Source: Verrucomicrobia bacterium UBA3761
GTDB lineage: Bacteria > Verrucomicrobiota > Kiritimatiellia > RFP12 > UBA1067
Assembly (NCBI GenBank): GCA_002371135.1
Contig: DFGB01000015.1
Location: 5,863-34,627, forward strand
Length of the DNA: 28,765 nt
Direction of reading: 5' to 3'
The notes under the pieces are model-generated. The model ran no database searches. It was given only the letters and a program-made list of their open reading frames with translations, and was not told where the DNA came from. Position numbers and translations under genes: made by a program. Each line of letters begins with the position of its first letter. Within the stretch, counting starts at the first letter, position 1. Of the stretch, positions 1 to 7,647 are shown one piece after another.

Positions 1-716
1 TACTTCGCGTCGAGGTTGCGGGAGTTCGTCTCCTTCGCATGGCGCCAGTCGACGTAGTTCATCTGGATTTGGCAGAAGTCCCAGTGGTATTTGTCGTGGT
101 GTTCGATGCACCATTCAAACGCCTTGGGGTCGCCGTGGAACGAGAAGCCGAGGTTGCGGATGCGGCCGGCGGCGCGTTCCTGGACGAGCCAGTCGATGGC
201 GCCGTTTTCGATGTAGCGCTTGGAGAACGTCTCGAAGCCGCCGTTGCCGATCGCGTGCAGGAGGTAGTAGTCGATGTATGGCGTCTGTAGATTGCGAAGG
301 GAGTTCTCGAACATCTTCTTCGATTCGGCGAGCGGGTATTGCTGCGGGGCGAAGTTCGAGAGCTTCGTGGCGATGAAATATTTCTCTCGCGGATGGCGGG
401 CGAGGGCGATGCCAAGGACGCGCTCGGATTCGCCGCGGCAGTATGCCGGGGAGGTGTCGAAGTAGTTGACGCCATGTTCGAGCGCATAGTCTATATGCTC
501 GTTCAAGGCATCCTGGTCGATCGCCTTGGAGGAGGCGTCCTTCATCCAGTTGTTGGCGTGTCCGCCGTCGCGCGTGGGAAGGCGCATCGCGCCGTAGCCC
601 AGCAGCGAGACCTTGTCGCCATGTGGGCCTTCGCGCATAGTCATCGCCGGCCTGTCGCCTCCGTTCAGAACTCCTTTCAGGAATTCACGACGTGATATGT
701 CTTTTTCTTCGCTCAT
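1..716 (-). CDS. Aldo/keto reductase, 5' part (runs off left edge)
   Basis: NAD(P)H-dependent oxidoreductase of the aldo/keto reductase superfamily, probably the COG1453-like branch; substrate unknown. The ATG is at 714-716 and 238 residues are visible with no stop before the window edge. The four family residues are visible: Asp87 and Tyr92 (in FDTSPAY), Lys118 (IATKL) and His155 (YYLLHA). The N-terminus has a Tat-like SRREFLKG at residues 8-15, but no hydrophobic stretch follows; the sequence goes straight into a polar linker and then LLGYGAMRLPT. It may therefore be a decayed Tat signal in a protein that is now cytoplasmic. The gene is divergent from trpS. A -10 box lies only about 10 bp upstream of the ATG and no Shine-Dalgarno is visible. 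The family call is firm; the substrate and C-terminal domain cannot be judged. Confidence 0.88.
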   Translation of the reverse strand, partial: MSEEKDISRREFLKGVLNGGDRPAMTMREGPHGDKVSLLGYGAMRLPTRDGGHANNWMKDASSKAIDQDALNEHIDYALEHGVNYFDTSPAYCRGESERVLGIALARHPREKYFIATKLSNFAPQQYPLAESKKMFENSLRNLQTPYIDYYLLHAIGNGGFETFSKRYIENGAIDWLVQERAAGRIRNLGFSFHGDPKAFEWCIEHHDKYHWDFCQIQMNYVDWRHAKETNSRNLDAK

Positions 717-726
717 TGCAACGCGT

Positions 727-756
727 ATGATACCAAAATCGCCCCTTGTTAGTCTA
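727..756 (-). promoter_or_regulatory. Probable promoter of the aldo/keto reductase gene
   Basis: On the - strand an extended -10 (TGG then TATCAT, 732-727) lies 18 bp from TAGACT (756-751), which matches four of six positions of TTGACA. The expected start of transcription near 720 leaves only about 4 nt before the ATG at 716, so a nearly leaderless message is inferred. Confidence 0.5.
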
Positions 757-990
757 GCGTAAAATGTTGAAAAGTTGAGAAATTCCAAGTCCTAAGCGGA
801 CTTGGGACTGGAAAGTCGGAAGGTCTGGAACTTCTGGATTTTCCAGATTGTCTAGAACCTCTAGATCGTCTAGGACCCGGTTCGCCAAGTAGAACGTGCA
901 CCCTGTTTCTGCCGTTTGTTCTTTTGGGTCGTCAATTTGGGGGCGCATTGGCATGGCGAATCGCGATTGGCAACATTCCAAGCTGCGCCC

Positions 991-1020
991 TTGACCCTCT
1001 GCCCTCCGAAATGATATAAT
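991..1020 (+). promoter_or_regulatory. Promoter of trpS
   Basis: TTGACC at 991-996 and TATAAT at 1015-1020 are separated by 18 bp, with a TGn extension (TGA) just before the -10. This is close to sigma-70 consensus. The expected transcription start near 1027 is about 3 nt from the ATG at 1030, and no Shine-Dalgarno lies between them. Confidence 0.75.
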
Positions 1021-1029
1021 ATTTGGGTT

Positions 1030-1986
1030 ATGAGGATTTTGACAGGTATACAGCCTTCGGGCAAGTTGCACTGGGGGAACTACTTTGGCGCGATGAAGTC
1101 CATGTTCGACCTTCAGGCGAAGGGCGAGGACATGTTCATGTTCATCGCGAATTTCCACGCCATGACGACGGTGCGCGACGGCGCGGCGCTGCGCGAGGCG
1201 ACGCGCGAGGTGGCGCTCGACTATCTCGCCTGCGGCCTCGATCCGCAGAAGACTCTCATGTATCGCCAGAGCGACGTGCCGGAAGTCCAGGAGCTCGCCT
1301 GGTATCTCTCGTGCCTGACCCCGATGGGGCTCCTTGAGCGTTGCCATTCCTACAAGGACAAAATGGCCCACGGGTTCGACGCCACGCACGGCCTCTTCGC
1401 CTATCCCGTCCTTATGGCGGCCGACATCCTCATCATGAACGCGGACCTCGTCCCGGTCGGCAAGGACCAGAAGCAGCATCTCGAAGTGACGCGCGATCTC
1501 GCTCAGAAGTTCAACAACGCCTATGGCGAAATCTTCAAACTTCCGGATGCCTACATACCCGAGACGGTCGCGACGATCCCCGGCACCGACGGGCAGAAGA
1601 TGTCGAAGTCCTATCACAACACGATCGAGCTTTTCGATGCGTCGGTGAAGAAGAAAGTGATGGGGATTGTCACCGATTCGACGCCGATGGAGGCGCCGAA
1701 GGAACCCGAGGGCAATGCGATCTACGCGCTCTACAAGCTCTTCGCGACGCCCGGGGAAGTCGAAGAGATGGCGGCGGCGTTCAGGGCCGGCGGGTATGGG
1801 TATGGACATGCGAAGAAGGCACTTCTCGCGGCCTACCACCGCATGTTCGATCCATTCAAGGCGCGGCGCGAGGAACTCGTCAAGGATCCTGCGGCCGTCG
1901 AGGACATTTTGCAGGACGGTGCGCGGCGCGCGCGCGCGGCCGCCGCCCCCGTGATGGAGAAGGTCCGCCGCGCCGTCGGGCTGTAG
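1030..1986 (+). CDS. trpS: Tryptophanyl-tRNA synthetase
   Basis: Class I aminoacyl-tRNA synthetase that charges tRNA-Trp with tryptophan, in the cytoplasm. The 318-residue length is normal for the bacterial enzyme. The N-terminal nucleotide-binding motif reads PSGKLHWGNYFGA (residues 9-21), a variant of PSG-x-hxGN. The KMSKS loop is exact at residues 190-194 (GQKMSKSYHN). The ATG at 1030 places the HIGH-type motif at the usual distance from the N-terminus. The gene has its own strong promoter and apparently almost no 5' leader. A GC-rich hairpin follows the stop codon directly, before scpA. Identification is secure. Confidence 0.97.
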   Translation: MRILTGIQPSGKLHWGNYFGAMKSMFDLQAKGEDMFMFIANFHAMTTVRDGAALREATREVALDYLACGLDPQKTLMYRQSDVPEVQELAWYLSCLTPMGLLERCHSYKDKMAHGFDATHGLFAYPVLMAADILIMNADLVPVGKDQKQHLEVTRDLAQKFNNAYGEIFKLPDAYIPETVATIPGTDGQKMSKSYHNTIELFDASVKKKVMGIVTDSTPMEAPKEPEGNAIYALYKLFATPGEVEEMAAAFRAGGYGYGHAKKALLAAYHRMFDPFKARREELVKDPAAVEDILQDGARRARAAAAPVMEKVRRAVGL

Positions 1987-2003
1987 CGGCCGCTGCGCGG
2001 CCG
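1987..2003 (+). terminator. GC-rich hairpin directly after trpS
   Basis: CGGCCGC-TGC-GCGGCCG forms a perfect 7-bp stem with a 3-nt loop starting at the base after the trpS stop codon. No U tract follows, so intrinsic termination is only possible; attenuation or mRNA 3'-end protection would fit equally well. Confidence 0.3.
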
Positions 2004-2063
2004 AAGTAGAAAGCAGGGAGTGGGAAAATCCAGAATCTCTAGAACTTCCAGCCCTCTCTGGAG

Positions 2064-2090
2064 CTTGGGACTTGGAACTTGGAACTTGCC
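2064..2090. repeat. Heptamer tandem repeat upstream of scpA
   Basis: Four imperfect copies of a 7-bp unit (CTTGGGA, CTTGGAA, CTTGGAA, CTTGCCG) end 2-3 bp before the scpA ATG at 2093. It belongs to a set of 7-8 bp microsatellites seen in several intergenic regions of this window. Confidence 0.6.
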
Positions 2091-2092
2091 GC

Positions 2093-2896
2093 ATGGCGCA
2101 GGATCAACTATTCGCAGACGAGTACAAAGTGCGGCTCGACGTGTTCGAGGGGCCGCTCGATCTGTTGCTGTATTTGATCCGCCGGGAGGAATTGGATATC
2201 TACGATATTCCAATCGAATCGCTGACCGTTCAGTACATGAAGTTCCTCGACGAAGCTCGTGAATTGAACCTCGACATCGCGGGCGAGTTCGTCGTCATGG
2301 CCGCAACGCTGATGATGATCAAATCCCGCATGCTCCTGCCGGTCGAAAAACGCACGGCCAAGGAAGGCGCCGAGGAGGAATGGGTGGACCCTCGCCTCGA
2401 TCTCGTGCGCCAGTTGATCGAATACAAGAAATTCAAGGACGCGGCGTTGCGGCTCGAGCGCATGGAGGCGTTCCAGTCGAGCCGCTACTCGTACGGCGGC
2501 GGCAGGCCGAAATTCGCAAAGACTGCGACGGACGCCCTCGGCGCCCTTGCGCACCTCGACCTCTACGACCTCTTGAGCGCATTCCAGGATGCGCTGGAGC
2601 GTGCGAGCGAAGTCAAGCCGGGCGAACTCAAGGGTGCGCGCTTCTCCGTCCCCGACAAGATGGACTATGTTCTCGAGCGGACGCGCTCGGAGGGGCAGGT
2701 TTCATTCACGACCCTGTTCGCCGAGGATGCCCCCAAGGGTGAAATCATCGTCACGTTCCTTGCGCTTCTCGAACTACTGCGCCAGCATCGCGTCATCATA
2801 TATCAGAATGCCGCATTCCACGAAATTACGATACTGCCATCGACCGAGATCGACTCCGCCGCGCCTCTGGAGCGGCCGGACGACTACGGCGAATGA
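2093..2896 (+). CDS. scpA: Segregation and condensation protein A (kleisin of SMC complex)
   Basis: Kleisin subunit that bridges the Smc heads and binds ScpB in the bacterial condensin complex used for chromosome compaction and segregation. The N-terminal signature is clear: VRLDVFEGPLDLLLYLI, then IESLTVQYMKFL and FVVMAATLMMIKSRMLLP. The C-terminal winged helix (about residues 195-255) includes the GEIIVTFLALLELLRQH region. The start chosen is the ATG at 2093 (MAQDQLF), giving 267 residues; an in-frame ATG at 2072 would add seven residues read from the heptamer repeat and is less likely. It is followed 13 bp later by scpB, the usual partner arrangement. Confidence 0.95.
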   Translation: MAQDQLFADEYKVRLDVFEGPLDLLLYLIRREELDIYDIPIESLTVQYMKFLDEARELNLDIAGEFVVMAATLMMIKSRMLLPVEKRTAKEGAEEEWVDPRLDLVRQLIEYKKFKDAALRLERMEAFQSSRYSYGGGRPKFAKTATDALGALAHLDLYDLLSAFQDALERASEVKPGELKGARFSVPDKMDYVLERTRSEGQVSFTTLFAEDAPKGEIIVTFLALLELLRQHRVIIYQNAAFHEITILPSTEIDSAAPLERPDDYGE

Positions 2897-2909
2897 ACTT
2901 TGAACTGAA

Positions 2910-3833
2910 ATGGACGAACCGAAGATACCTCTGCCGAGAAGCCTGCAGGAAATAGTGGGCGCGTTGCTGTTCGCGAGCGAAACTCCGCTGACGGCCGGCG
3001 ATTTGCGCGCCGCCGTCAGGGCGGTCGAGCCGGAGAAAGACGAAAATGCGGAGGTGATGGAAGTCTACAAAACCTGCACTTCGCGCGAAATCGACGCCGC
3101 GATCAAGGGACTTGAAAAAGCTCTCGAAGTGGCCGGTTGCGGATTCGAGCTCGTCTGCACCGCCGGCGCGTATCGCCTCCAGACGACGCCCAGCTGCGCA
3201 CGTTACGTGCGGGCGCTCTTGAAACTCGACCGCCCAAGCCGCCTTGGCCGCGCATCCCTCGAAACTCTCGCCATAATCGCATACCGCCAGCCGATTACCA
3301 AGGGCGAAGTGGAGGAAATCCGCGGCGTGGACGTCTCCGGCAACGTCAAGACGCTGATGGACCTTCAGCTCATCAGGCTCGTCGGCAAGTCGGAACTCCC
3401 CGGCCACCCGTTCCTTTACGGCACCACGCCGCTCTTCCTCGAACACTTCGGCCTCGCGAGCCTCCAGCAGCTCAACGAGCTCGACCCCACCCTCCAGCGT
3501 TCCAACCCGCGTCTCAAGGCCGCCTCGTACAAGAAGCCCGTCGAGGACAAGCCTCAGCCGCCCCCCGAAACTCCGGAGGCGCCCGTCGAAGAGGAGAAGC
3601 CGTCAGAAGAAGAGGTTGAAACTCCGGAAGAAACGCCGCCTGCAGAATCGCCCGCCGCGAAAGACGATGACGACGGGTTCTTCATCGACGACACGCCGGA
3701 CGAGTATGACGAAGACGAGGACGAAGATGAAGACGAAGACGAGGATGATGAAGACGAGGACGAAGATTGGGACGAGGGCGATGAAGATGATGAAGACGAA
3801 GACGAAGAGGAGGATGAAGATGAAGACGAGTAG
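2910..3833 (+). CDS. scpB: Segregation and condensation protein B with long acidic tail
   Basis: ScpB dimers bind the ScpA kleisin and help control the Smc ATPase cycle. Residues about 10-190 form the two winged-helix domains, with the family motif LETLAIIAYRQPITKGEVEEIRGVD and later LVGKSELPGHPFLYGTT, FLEHFGL and LQQLNELDP. After about residue 205 the protein departs from the family. A Pro/Glu-rich linker leads into a tail (about 251-307) that is almost entirely Asp and Glu, interrupted by a few residues such as Tyr, Trp and Gly. The tail is encoded by GAAGAC/GAGGAC-like codon repeats. The 3' end overlaps the start of the next gene by 14-20 bp. The ScpB identity is secure; the role of the tail is unknown. 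Confidence 0.95.
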   Translation: MDEPKIPLPRSLQEIVGALLFASETPLTAGDLRAAVRAVEPEKDENAEVMEVYKTCTSREIDAAIKGLEKALEVAGCGFELVCTAGAYRLQTTPSCARYVRALLKLDRPSRLGRASLETLAIIAYRQPITKGEVEEIRGVDVSGNVKTLMDLQLIRLVGKSELPGHPFLYGTTPLFLEHFGLASLQQLNELDPTLQRSNPRLKAASYKKPVEDKPQPPPETPEAPVEEEKPSEEEVETPEETPPAESPAAKDDDDGFFIDDTPDEYDEDEDEDEDEDEDDEDEDEDWDEGDEDDEDEDEEEDEDEDE

Positions 3834-4851
3834 GTTTCTTGTTGCGGCGGCCGTGGCGTGCGCGGCATTGGCGCTCAACGCCGACTTTCGCGAGGAACGC
3901 CTTTCGCGCACTTACCAAGCCGCGATGGCCGATTATTCCGCCGGGCGTCTCGACGCCGCGATGGCGGGGTTTGCCAAGACCATAGCCGCCGACGGCGACA
4001 ACGCGAGCGCCCGTTTCCAGCTGGCGTGTCTCCAGCACGACTACAAGCGCGACTATCTGGCCGCGATTTGCAACTACAAGGAATACCTGCGACTTGAAGG
4101 CTCAAGCGACAAGGCTTCGCTTGCACGCGAGCGCATCGCCCTGTGCGAAGCGGAACTCGCGCGCGAACTCGCGAAGAAATACGACCTCGCCGGCGGCGAG
4201 GCGTTGCTGGAAGAAAGCCGCAAGGCCCGCGCCGAACTCGCCGACGCCGAGAAGCAGCTCGCCCGCGGCGCGAAGGAGTATGAAGAAGCCCAGAAGAGAA
4301 TCGCCACCCTTCAGCAGGAGAATTCCCGCCTTCGCCGCATGGTGACGGCCATCGGCGAGGATGACGCCTCTTCCGCAACCGCCAAATCGACGCTCGATCT
4401 CGCTTCGGCCAAGTCCCTGGCGGAAGACGAAGACTCCGCCCTCGCGCCCGACCCGGCTTTGCGCGCCGGTGCCGCCGATGCCGCGTCGCTTGCAGAGGAC
4501 GAGGATGAAAAGACGTTTGCCGGGCTCGAGAGCGCCAAAGCGCTCCTCGCAGAGGCCGACGAGGACGAGAACGCCCCCGGTTCCAGCGACCTCATCCCTG
4601 CCGACGCCGCACCCGCTCCCGCCGGCGCGAGACTTTCCGACCTCGGCAAGACCTCCGCCGCCCCGGCCGCCCCGGCTTCGCCGCAGGAGCGTCCTGCCAC
4701 CTACAAGGTTGAAGAAGGTGATACGCTTTACAAGATCGCACTGAGATTCTACGGCAAGACTTCCGCGTGGAAGCAGATCCGCGATGCCAACAAGGCCACA
4801 ATTTCCACGGACGGCCGCGTCAATACAGGCCAGGTTATCGTGCTGCCGTGA
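3820..4851 (+). CDS. Secreted TPR-like / coiled-coil / LysM protein
   Basis: Probable periplasmic or envelope protein that binds peptidoglycan through a C-terminal LysM domain. A signal peptide covers about residues 1-21 (MKTSRFLV then an Ala-rich core). A TPR-like helical region follows (YQAAMADYSAGRLDAAMAGF, and NYKEYLRLEG), then a coiled coil rich in Ala/Glu/Lys (about 100-180). A low-complexity stretch carries three acidic blocks (AEDEDS, AEDEDE, EADEDE). The LysM domain spans about 294-343 (YKVEEGDTLYKIALRFYG). The start is inside the scpB acidic tail: ATG 3820 gives a classic signal peptide and ATG 3814 would add Met-Lys. The overlap implies co-transcription and possibly translational coupling with scpB. 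Partner and exact role are unknown. Confidence 0.85.
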   Translation: MKTSRFLVAAAVACAALALNADFREERLSRTYQAAMADYSAGRLDAAMAGFAKTIAADGDNASARFQLACLQHDYKRDYLAAICNYKEYLRLEGSSDKASLARERIALCEAELARELAKKYDLAGGEALLEESRKARAELADAEKQLARGAKEYEEAQKRIATLQQENSRLRRMVTAIGEDDASSATAKSTLDLASAKSLAEDEDSALAPDPALRAGAADAASLAEDEDEKTFAGLESAKALLAEADEDENAPGSSDLIPADAAPAPAGARLSDLGKTSAAPAAPASPQERPATYKVEEGDTLYKIALRFYGKTSAWKQIRDANKATISTDGRVNTGQVIVLP

Positions 4852-4875
4852 AACAATGGAATCGCCCGACCGCAG

Positions 4876-5115
4876 ATGAACAACCACTCGTCTATTTTCG
4901 GATATGTCGCAGGCAGGACCGGCGCGTCGAAAGAGAAGAAGCGCCCCTGGCGGCTCGACGTCTATCGCGACAAGTTCGTCCGGTATTTGAGCGGCGGCGG
5001 GTTGAGCGCTCTTTCGCGCAGCGAGTCGGAACTCGAAAGGGAAGAAAAGCAGACGAGGTTTCTCTACGGAATGCTTGTGGCCTTTGCCGTCTGGCTCGTT
5101 GCATGGATTTGGTAG
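4876..5115 (+). CDS. Small predicted membrane protein, C-terminal TM
   Basis: I do not recognise this 79-residue protein. It is basic and polar over most of its length (GASKEKKRPWRLDVYRDKF, then a Ser/Glu-rich segment) and ends in one hydrophobic helix (LYGMLVAFAVWLVAWIW), as in a tail-anchored inner-membrane protein. It sits between two exported LysM genes with gaps of 24 and 21 bp on the same strand, which argues for a real operon member. No strong Shine-Dalgarno is visible before the ATG. Coding status is likely but not certain. Confidence 0.6.
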   Translation: MNNHSSIFGYVAGRTGASKEKKRPWRLDVYRDKFVRYLSGGGLSALSRSESELEREEKQTRFLYGMLVAFAVWLVAWIW

Positions 5116-5136
5116 AATTTTTCAAGAGGAAAACAA

Positions 5137-5715
5137 ATGAAGAGACGTTTGATTTTATTGTTTGCGGCGAGTGCCGCCATTGCGGGGTTCGCGCAGGGCC
5201 AAGGCGGCTCGCGCGAGGCGTTCCTGCGTGAACAGGCATACGCGGAAATGCAGCGCGTTTCCGGCCAGGTCGACGTGCTCGCATCGAATCAGGAGGAGCT
5301 TGGCGAGCGCCTCGTCAAGGTCGAAGCGCTTAAAAACGAGATTGCCGAACTGCGCGCGGAGATTGCCGCTCTCAAGGCCACAAATGCTGAACTCAGGAAT
5401 CGCATTCCGGCTCTCGTGAACGAGGCCCGCGCTGAAATCGTCAAGGACTTGACCGGCAAGATCGCGATGATGCAGACGAAGCTCGCCGCATCCGTCCAGC
5501 CCGCTCCGCCGCCGCGGCGCCAGACCTCTACGGGCGCCGCCCAAAGCGCACCGCCGCAACCGGTCGGCCCGCACAGGGAATACGTCGTCAAATCCGGCGA
5601 CACGCTCTCGCTCATCTCCACGGTCTTCAAGACCCCAATCTCCCGCATCAAGGAAATGAACGGCCTCAAGTCCGACATGATCCGCCCGGGCCAGAAACTC
5701 ATCCTCCCTCTCTGA
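5137..5715 (+). CDS. Secreted coiled-coil LysM protein
   Basis: Predicted envelope protein of 192 residues that binds peptidoglycan. A signal peptide lies at about 1-20 ([21 protein letters not shown]). A coiled coil follows at about 40-100 ([20 protein letters not shown]), then a Pro-rich linker ([10 protein letters not shown]) and one LysM domain from about residue 147 ([18 protein letters not shown] to [10 protein letters not shown]). A good Shine-Dalgarno (AGAGGA) precedes the ATG. Its layout echoes the LysM protein two genes upstream, so the two may work together at the cell wall. The domain assignment is firm; the function is inferred. Confidence 0.87.
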   Translation: MKRRLILLFAASAAIAGFAQGQGGSREAFLREQAYAEMQRVSGQVDVLASNQEELGERLVKVEALKNEIAELRAEIAALKATNAELRNRIPALVNEARAEIVKDLTGKIAMMQTKLAASVQPAPPPRRQTSTGAAQSAPPQPVGPHREYVVKSGDTLSLISTVFKTPISRIKEMNGLKSDMIRPGQKLILPL

Positions 5716-5735
5716 AAAGCTGAAAGGTTGTATTT

Positions 5736-6632
5736 ATGAAATACGATAAAAACGGCGCACTTCTCGAGTGCGAAATTCCAGGCGTCCCGCGCAAATGCGG
5801 GAAAGTCCGCGACGTGTTCGACCTCGGCGACACGCTGCTCATGGTCGTCACGGACCGCATAAGCGCGTTCGATGTGATTCTGCCGACCGGCGTGCCCGGC
5901 AAGGGGAAGGTGCTCAACCGCCTCTCGCTGTTCTGGCTCGATTTCCTCGGCATGAAGAACCATCTTGTCACTGCGGACGTCGAGAAGTATCCCGATGTCC
6001 TCAAGCCGTACGCCGAGGATCTTCGCGGGCGTTCGATGCTTGTGAAGAAGGTGAAGATGGTCGAAGTGGAGTGCATCGCGCGCGGCTACCTCACCGGTTC
6101 GGGCTGGAAGGAATACAAGGCCTCCGGCACGGTGAACGGCGAGAAGCTGCGTCCCGGCTACGAGAATGCGTCGAAGCTCGACGAAGTCCTGTTCACGCCC
6201 ACGACGAAGGCGGCGATCGGCGACCACGACGAGGCGATAGATTTCGCGGCGACAGTGAAACTCGTCGGCGCGGACGTCGCGGCGAAACTTCGCGATGCCA
6301 CGATTTCGCTCTACACCCGCGCGGCCGACTACGCCCGCGAGCATGGTATCATCATTGCCGATACGAAATTCGAATTCGGCCTCGACGACGACGGCTCGCT
6401 CATCCTCGCCGATGAAGTGCTGACGCCCGATTCCTCGCGCTTCTGGCCCGTCGAGAGCTACTCCGTCGGCAAGAATCCGCCTTCGCTCGACAAACAGTTC
6501 GTCCGCGACTGGCTGGATTCCATCAACTTCAACCACCAGCCGCCGGGTCCGGAGCTGCCGGACGACGTCATCGCCAAAACGCGCGAGATATACATCAAGG
6601 CCTACGAAGAATTGAGCGGTCTCAAGTTTTAA
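5736..6632 (+). CDS. purC: Phosphoribosylaminoimidazole-succinocarboxamide synthase
   Basis: SAICAR synthetase joins CAIR with aspartate using ATP in de novo purine synthesis, in the cytoplasm. Family motifs are clear: GKVRDVFDLGD near residues 22-32, TDRISAFDVILP, VEVECIARGYLTGSGW, and DTKFEFGLDDDG followed by DEVLTPDSSRFWP. At 298 residues it matches the longer PurC form rather than the roughly 240-residue E. coli type. An AAAGG Shine-Dalgarno precedes the ATG at 5736. No other purine gene is in the window, so this is a dispersed pathway gene inside a housekeeping block. Confidence 0.97.
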   Translation: MKYDKNGALLECEIPGVPRKCGKVRDVFDLGDTLLMVVTDRISAFDVILPTGVPGKGKVLNRLSLFWLDFLGMKNHLVTADVEKYPDVLKPYAEDLRGRSMLVKKVKMVEVECIARGYLTGSGWKEYKASGTVNGEKLRPGYENASKLDEVLFTPTTKAAIGDHDEAIDFAATVKLVGADVAAKLRDATISLYTRAADYAREHGIIIADTKFEFGLDDDGSLILADEVLTPDSSRFWPVESYSVGKNPPSLDKQFVRDWLDSINFNHQPPGPELPDDVIAKTREIYIKAYEELSGLKF

Positions 6633-6655
6633 GACAAAAATAAAGGAACACGACA

Positions 6656-6988
6656 ATGGGAATGTTCGATCAAATCAAGGACGTGATGAAGATGCGTTCT
6701 GAAGCCAAGCGCATCCAGGCGGAGATCTCCAAGATCACGGCCGAGTACTCCAACGGCGGCATTACGGCGGTCGCGCGCGGCGACGGCAGTTTCGTCTCGC
6801 TCAAGATCCTCCCCGAGGCGTACGATGAAGTCAAGGCCGGCAAGCCCGAGCGCTTCGAGACGATGCTCGTCAACGTCCTCAATGGCGCGGCGAAGAAGGC
6901 GAAGGACGTCGTCCAGGCCGAGATGATGAAGATGATGCAGGCCTCCGGCGGCGCAGGCGCTCTTGGAGGACTCTTCGGCGGAAAGTAG
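6656..6988 (+). CDS. ybaB: YbaB/EbfC family nucleoid-associated protein
   Basis: Small DNA-binding protein (110 residues) of the YbaB/EbfC family, which coats DNA as dimers. Hallmarks are the N-terminal MFDQIKDVMKMRSEAKRIQAE helix, the central VARGDGSFVSLKILPEAY strand region, and the C-terminal Met-rich helix ending in a Gly-rich tail. An AAGGA Shine-Dalgarno lies about 9 nt before the ATG. The gene lies just upstream of recR, the classic pairing; the dnaX gene often found before it is absent here. A hairpin with conserved loop sequence fills the gap to recR. Confidence 0.93.
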   Translation: MGMFDQIKDVMKMRSEAKRIQAEISKITAEYSNGGITAVARGDGSFVSLKILPEAYDEVKAGKPERFETMLVNVLNGAAKKAKDVVQAEMMKMMQASGGAGALGGLFGGK

Positions 6989-7040
6989 GAAGCGGGAGAT
7001 TTGCCGCCCGTGGGGCTTGTGCGCATTGTCTCCTGCTTTC
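6988..7040. repeat. Hairpin element between ybaB and recR
   Basis: Arms at 6988-6999 and 7029-7040 pair over 12 positions (two of them G-U) around a 29-nt loop. The loop shares TTTGCYG, GGGGC and CGYATT-like words and the flanking AGA / TCTCCT with the hairpin at 19329-19432. The two look like members of one structured intergenic family. It could cap the ybaB message or act as an RNA element; no T run follows. Confidence 0.55.
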
Positions 7041-7050
7041 GATTTGTCCC

Positions 7051-7647
7051 GTGCTAGCGCAGATTGAAGAATTGCAGCGCGCTCTCGAACGCCTGCCTGG
7101 CTTTGGGCGCCGCAGCGCCGCGCGCGCCGCCTTGGCGCTCGTGCGCGAGCCCGCGCGTCTGCTGGAACCCCTCAAGGTTGCGCTTGCCGCGGCCCAGGGC
7201 GAGATACGCGTCTGTTCGCGTTGCGGCGCGTTCACCGACCGTGCGCACGACCCGTGCGAGACTTGCATGGATCCGTTGCGCGACGGCTCGATTATCTGCG
7301 TCGTCGAGGAGCCGGCCGATTCCGTGTTGATGGAGGCCTCCGGCGCATTTCGCGGCAGGTATCACGTTCTCGGCGGCAAGCTCTCTCCATCGCGCCGCAC
7401 GGGGCCGGAGAACCTGCGGATCGATGCGCTGGTGCGCAGGGTGGAGACCGAACGCGCGAGCGAGGTCCTGCTTGCGCTTTCGACGGACATGGAAGGGGAT
7501 GCGACGGCGATGTTCGTCACCGAGAAATTGCGCCCGACCGGCGTCAAAGTGTCTCGCCTGGCGTTCGGCCTGCCGGCCGACTCCGGCGTTGCATATTCCG
7601 ACCCGCTCACGCTTCGACGTGCGATACAGTGGAGGCACGATGTCTGA
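7051..7647 (+). CDS. recR: Recombination mediator protein RecR
   Basis: RecR works with RecO and RecF to load RecA at gapped DNA. The protein is 198 residues, the standard length. The helix-hairpin-helix region reads LQRALERLPGFGRRSAARAA. The zinc finger is CSRCGAF with DPCETC, and the Toprim domain begins ICVVEEPADSVLMEASGAF followed by YHVLGGKLSP. The start is a GTG at 7051, chosen because the N-terminal helix then begins at the normal point and no in-frame ATG precedes it. Its end overlaps the following ATPase gene by 8 bp. Confidence 0.96.
   Translation: MLAQIEELQRALERLPGFGRRSAARAALALVREPARLLEPLKVALAAAQGEIRVCSRCGAFTDRAHDPCETCMDPLRDGSIICVVEEPADSVLMEASGAFRGRYHVLGGKLSPSRRTGPENLRIDALVRRVETERASEVLLALSTDMEGDATAMFVTEKLRPTGVKVSRLAFGLPADSGVAYSDPLTLRRAIQWRHDV

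Larger units (their letters stand above)
717..1029. other. Divergent intergenic region with short inverted and near-tandem words
   Basis: This 313-bp gap between two divergent genes holds no credible ORF. Besides the two promoters it contains a perfect 8-bp stem, CCAAGTCC / GGACTTGG, at 785-792 and 798-805. A 6-bp stem TCTGGA-TTT-TCCAGA lies near 834-848, followed by three TCTAGA-like words between about 850 and 875. Neither stem is followed by a T run, so they do not look like terminators. Related wording recurs between trpS and scpA (about 2025-2092). Confidence 0.55.

Noticed and set aside
785..805. Terminator at the 8-bp stem upstream of trpS
   Set aside because: It lies between divergent genes, so no transcript is expected to end there, and no T run follows.
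754..2094. 446-residue open frame antisense to trpS
   Set aside because: It lies opposite a certain gene, is Arg/His-rich with no domain, and such long antisense frames are common in GC-rich DNA.
3554..3868. Antisense poly-serine frame opposite the scpB acidic tail
   Set aside because: Simply the complement of GAAGAC-type codon repeats; no start context or domain.
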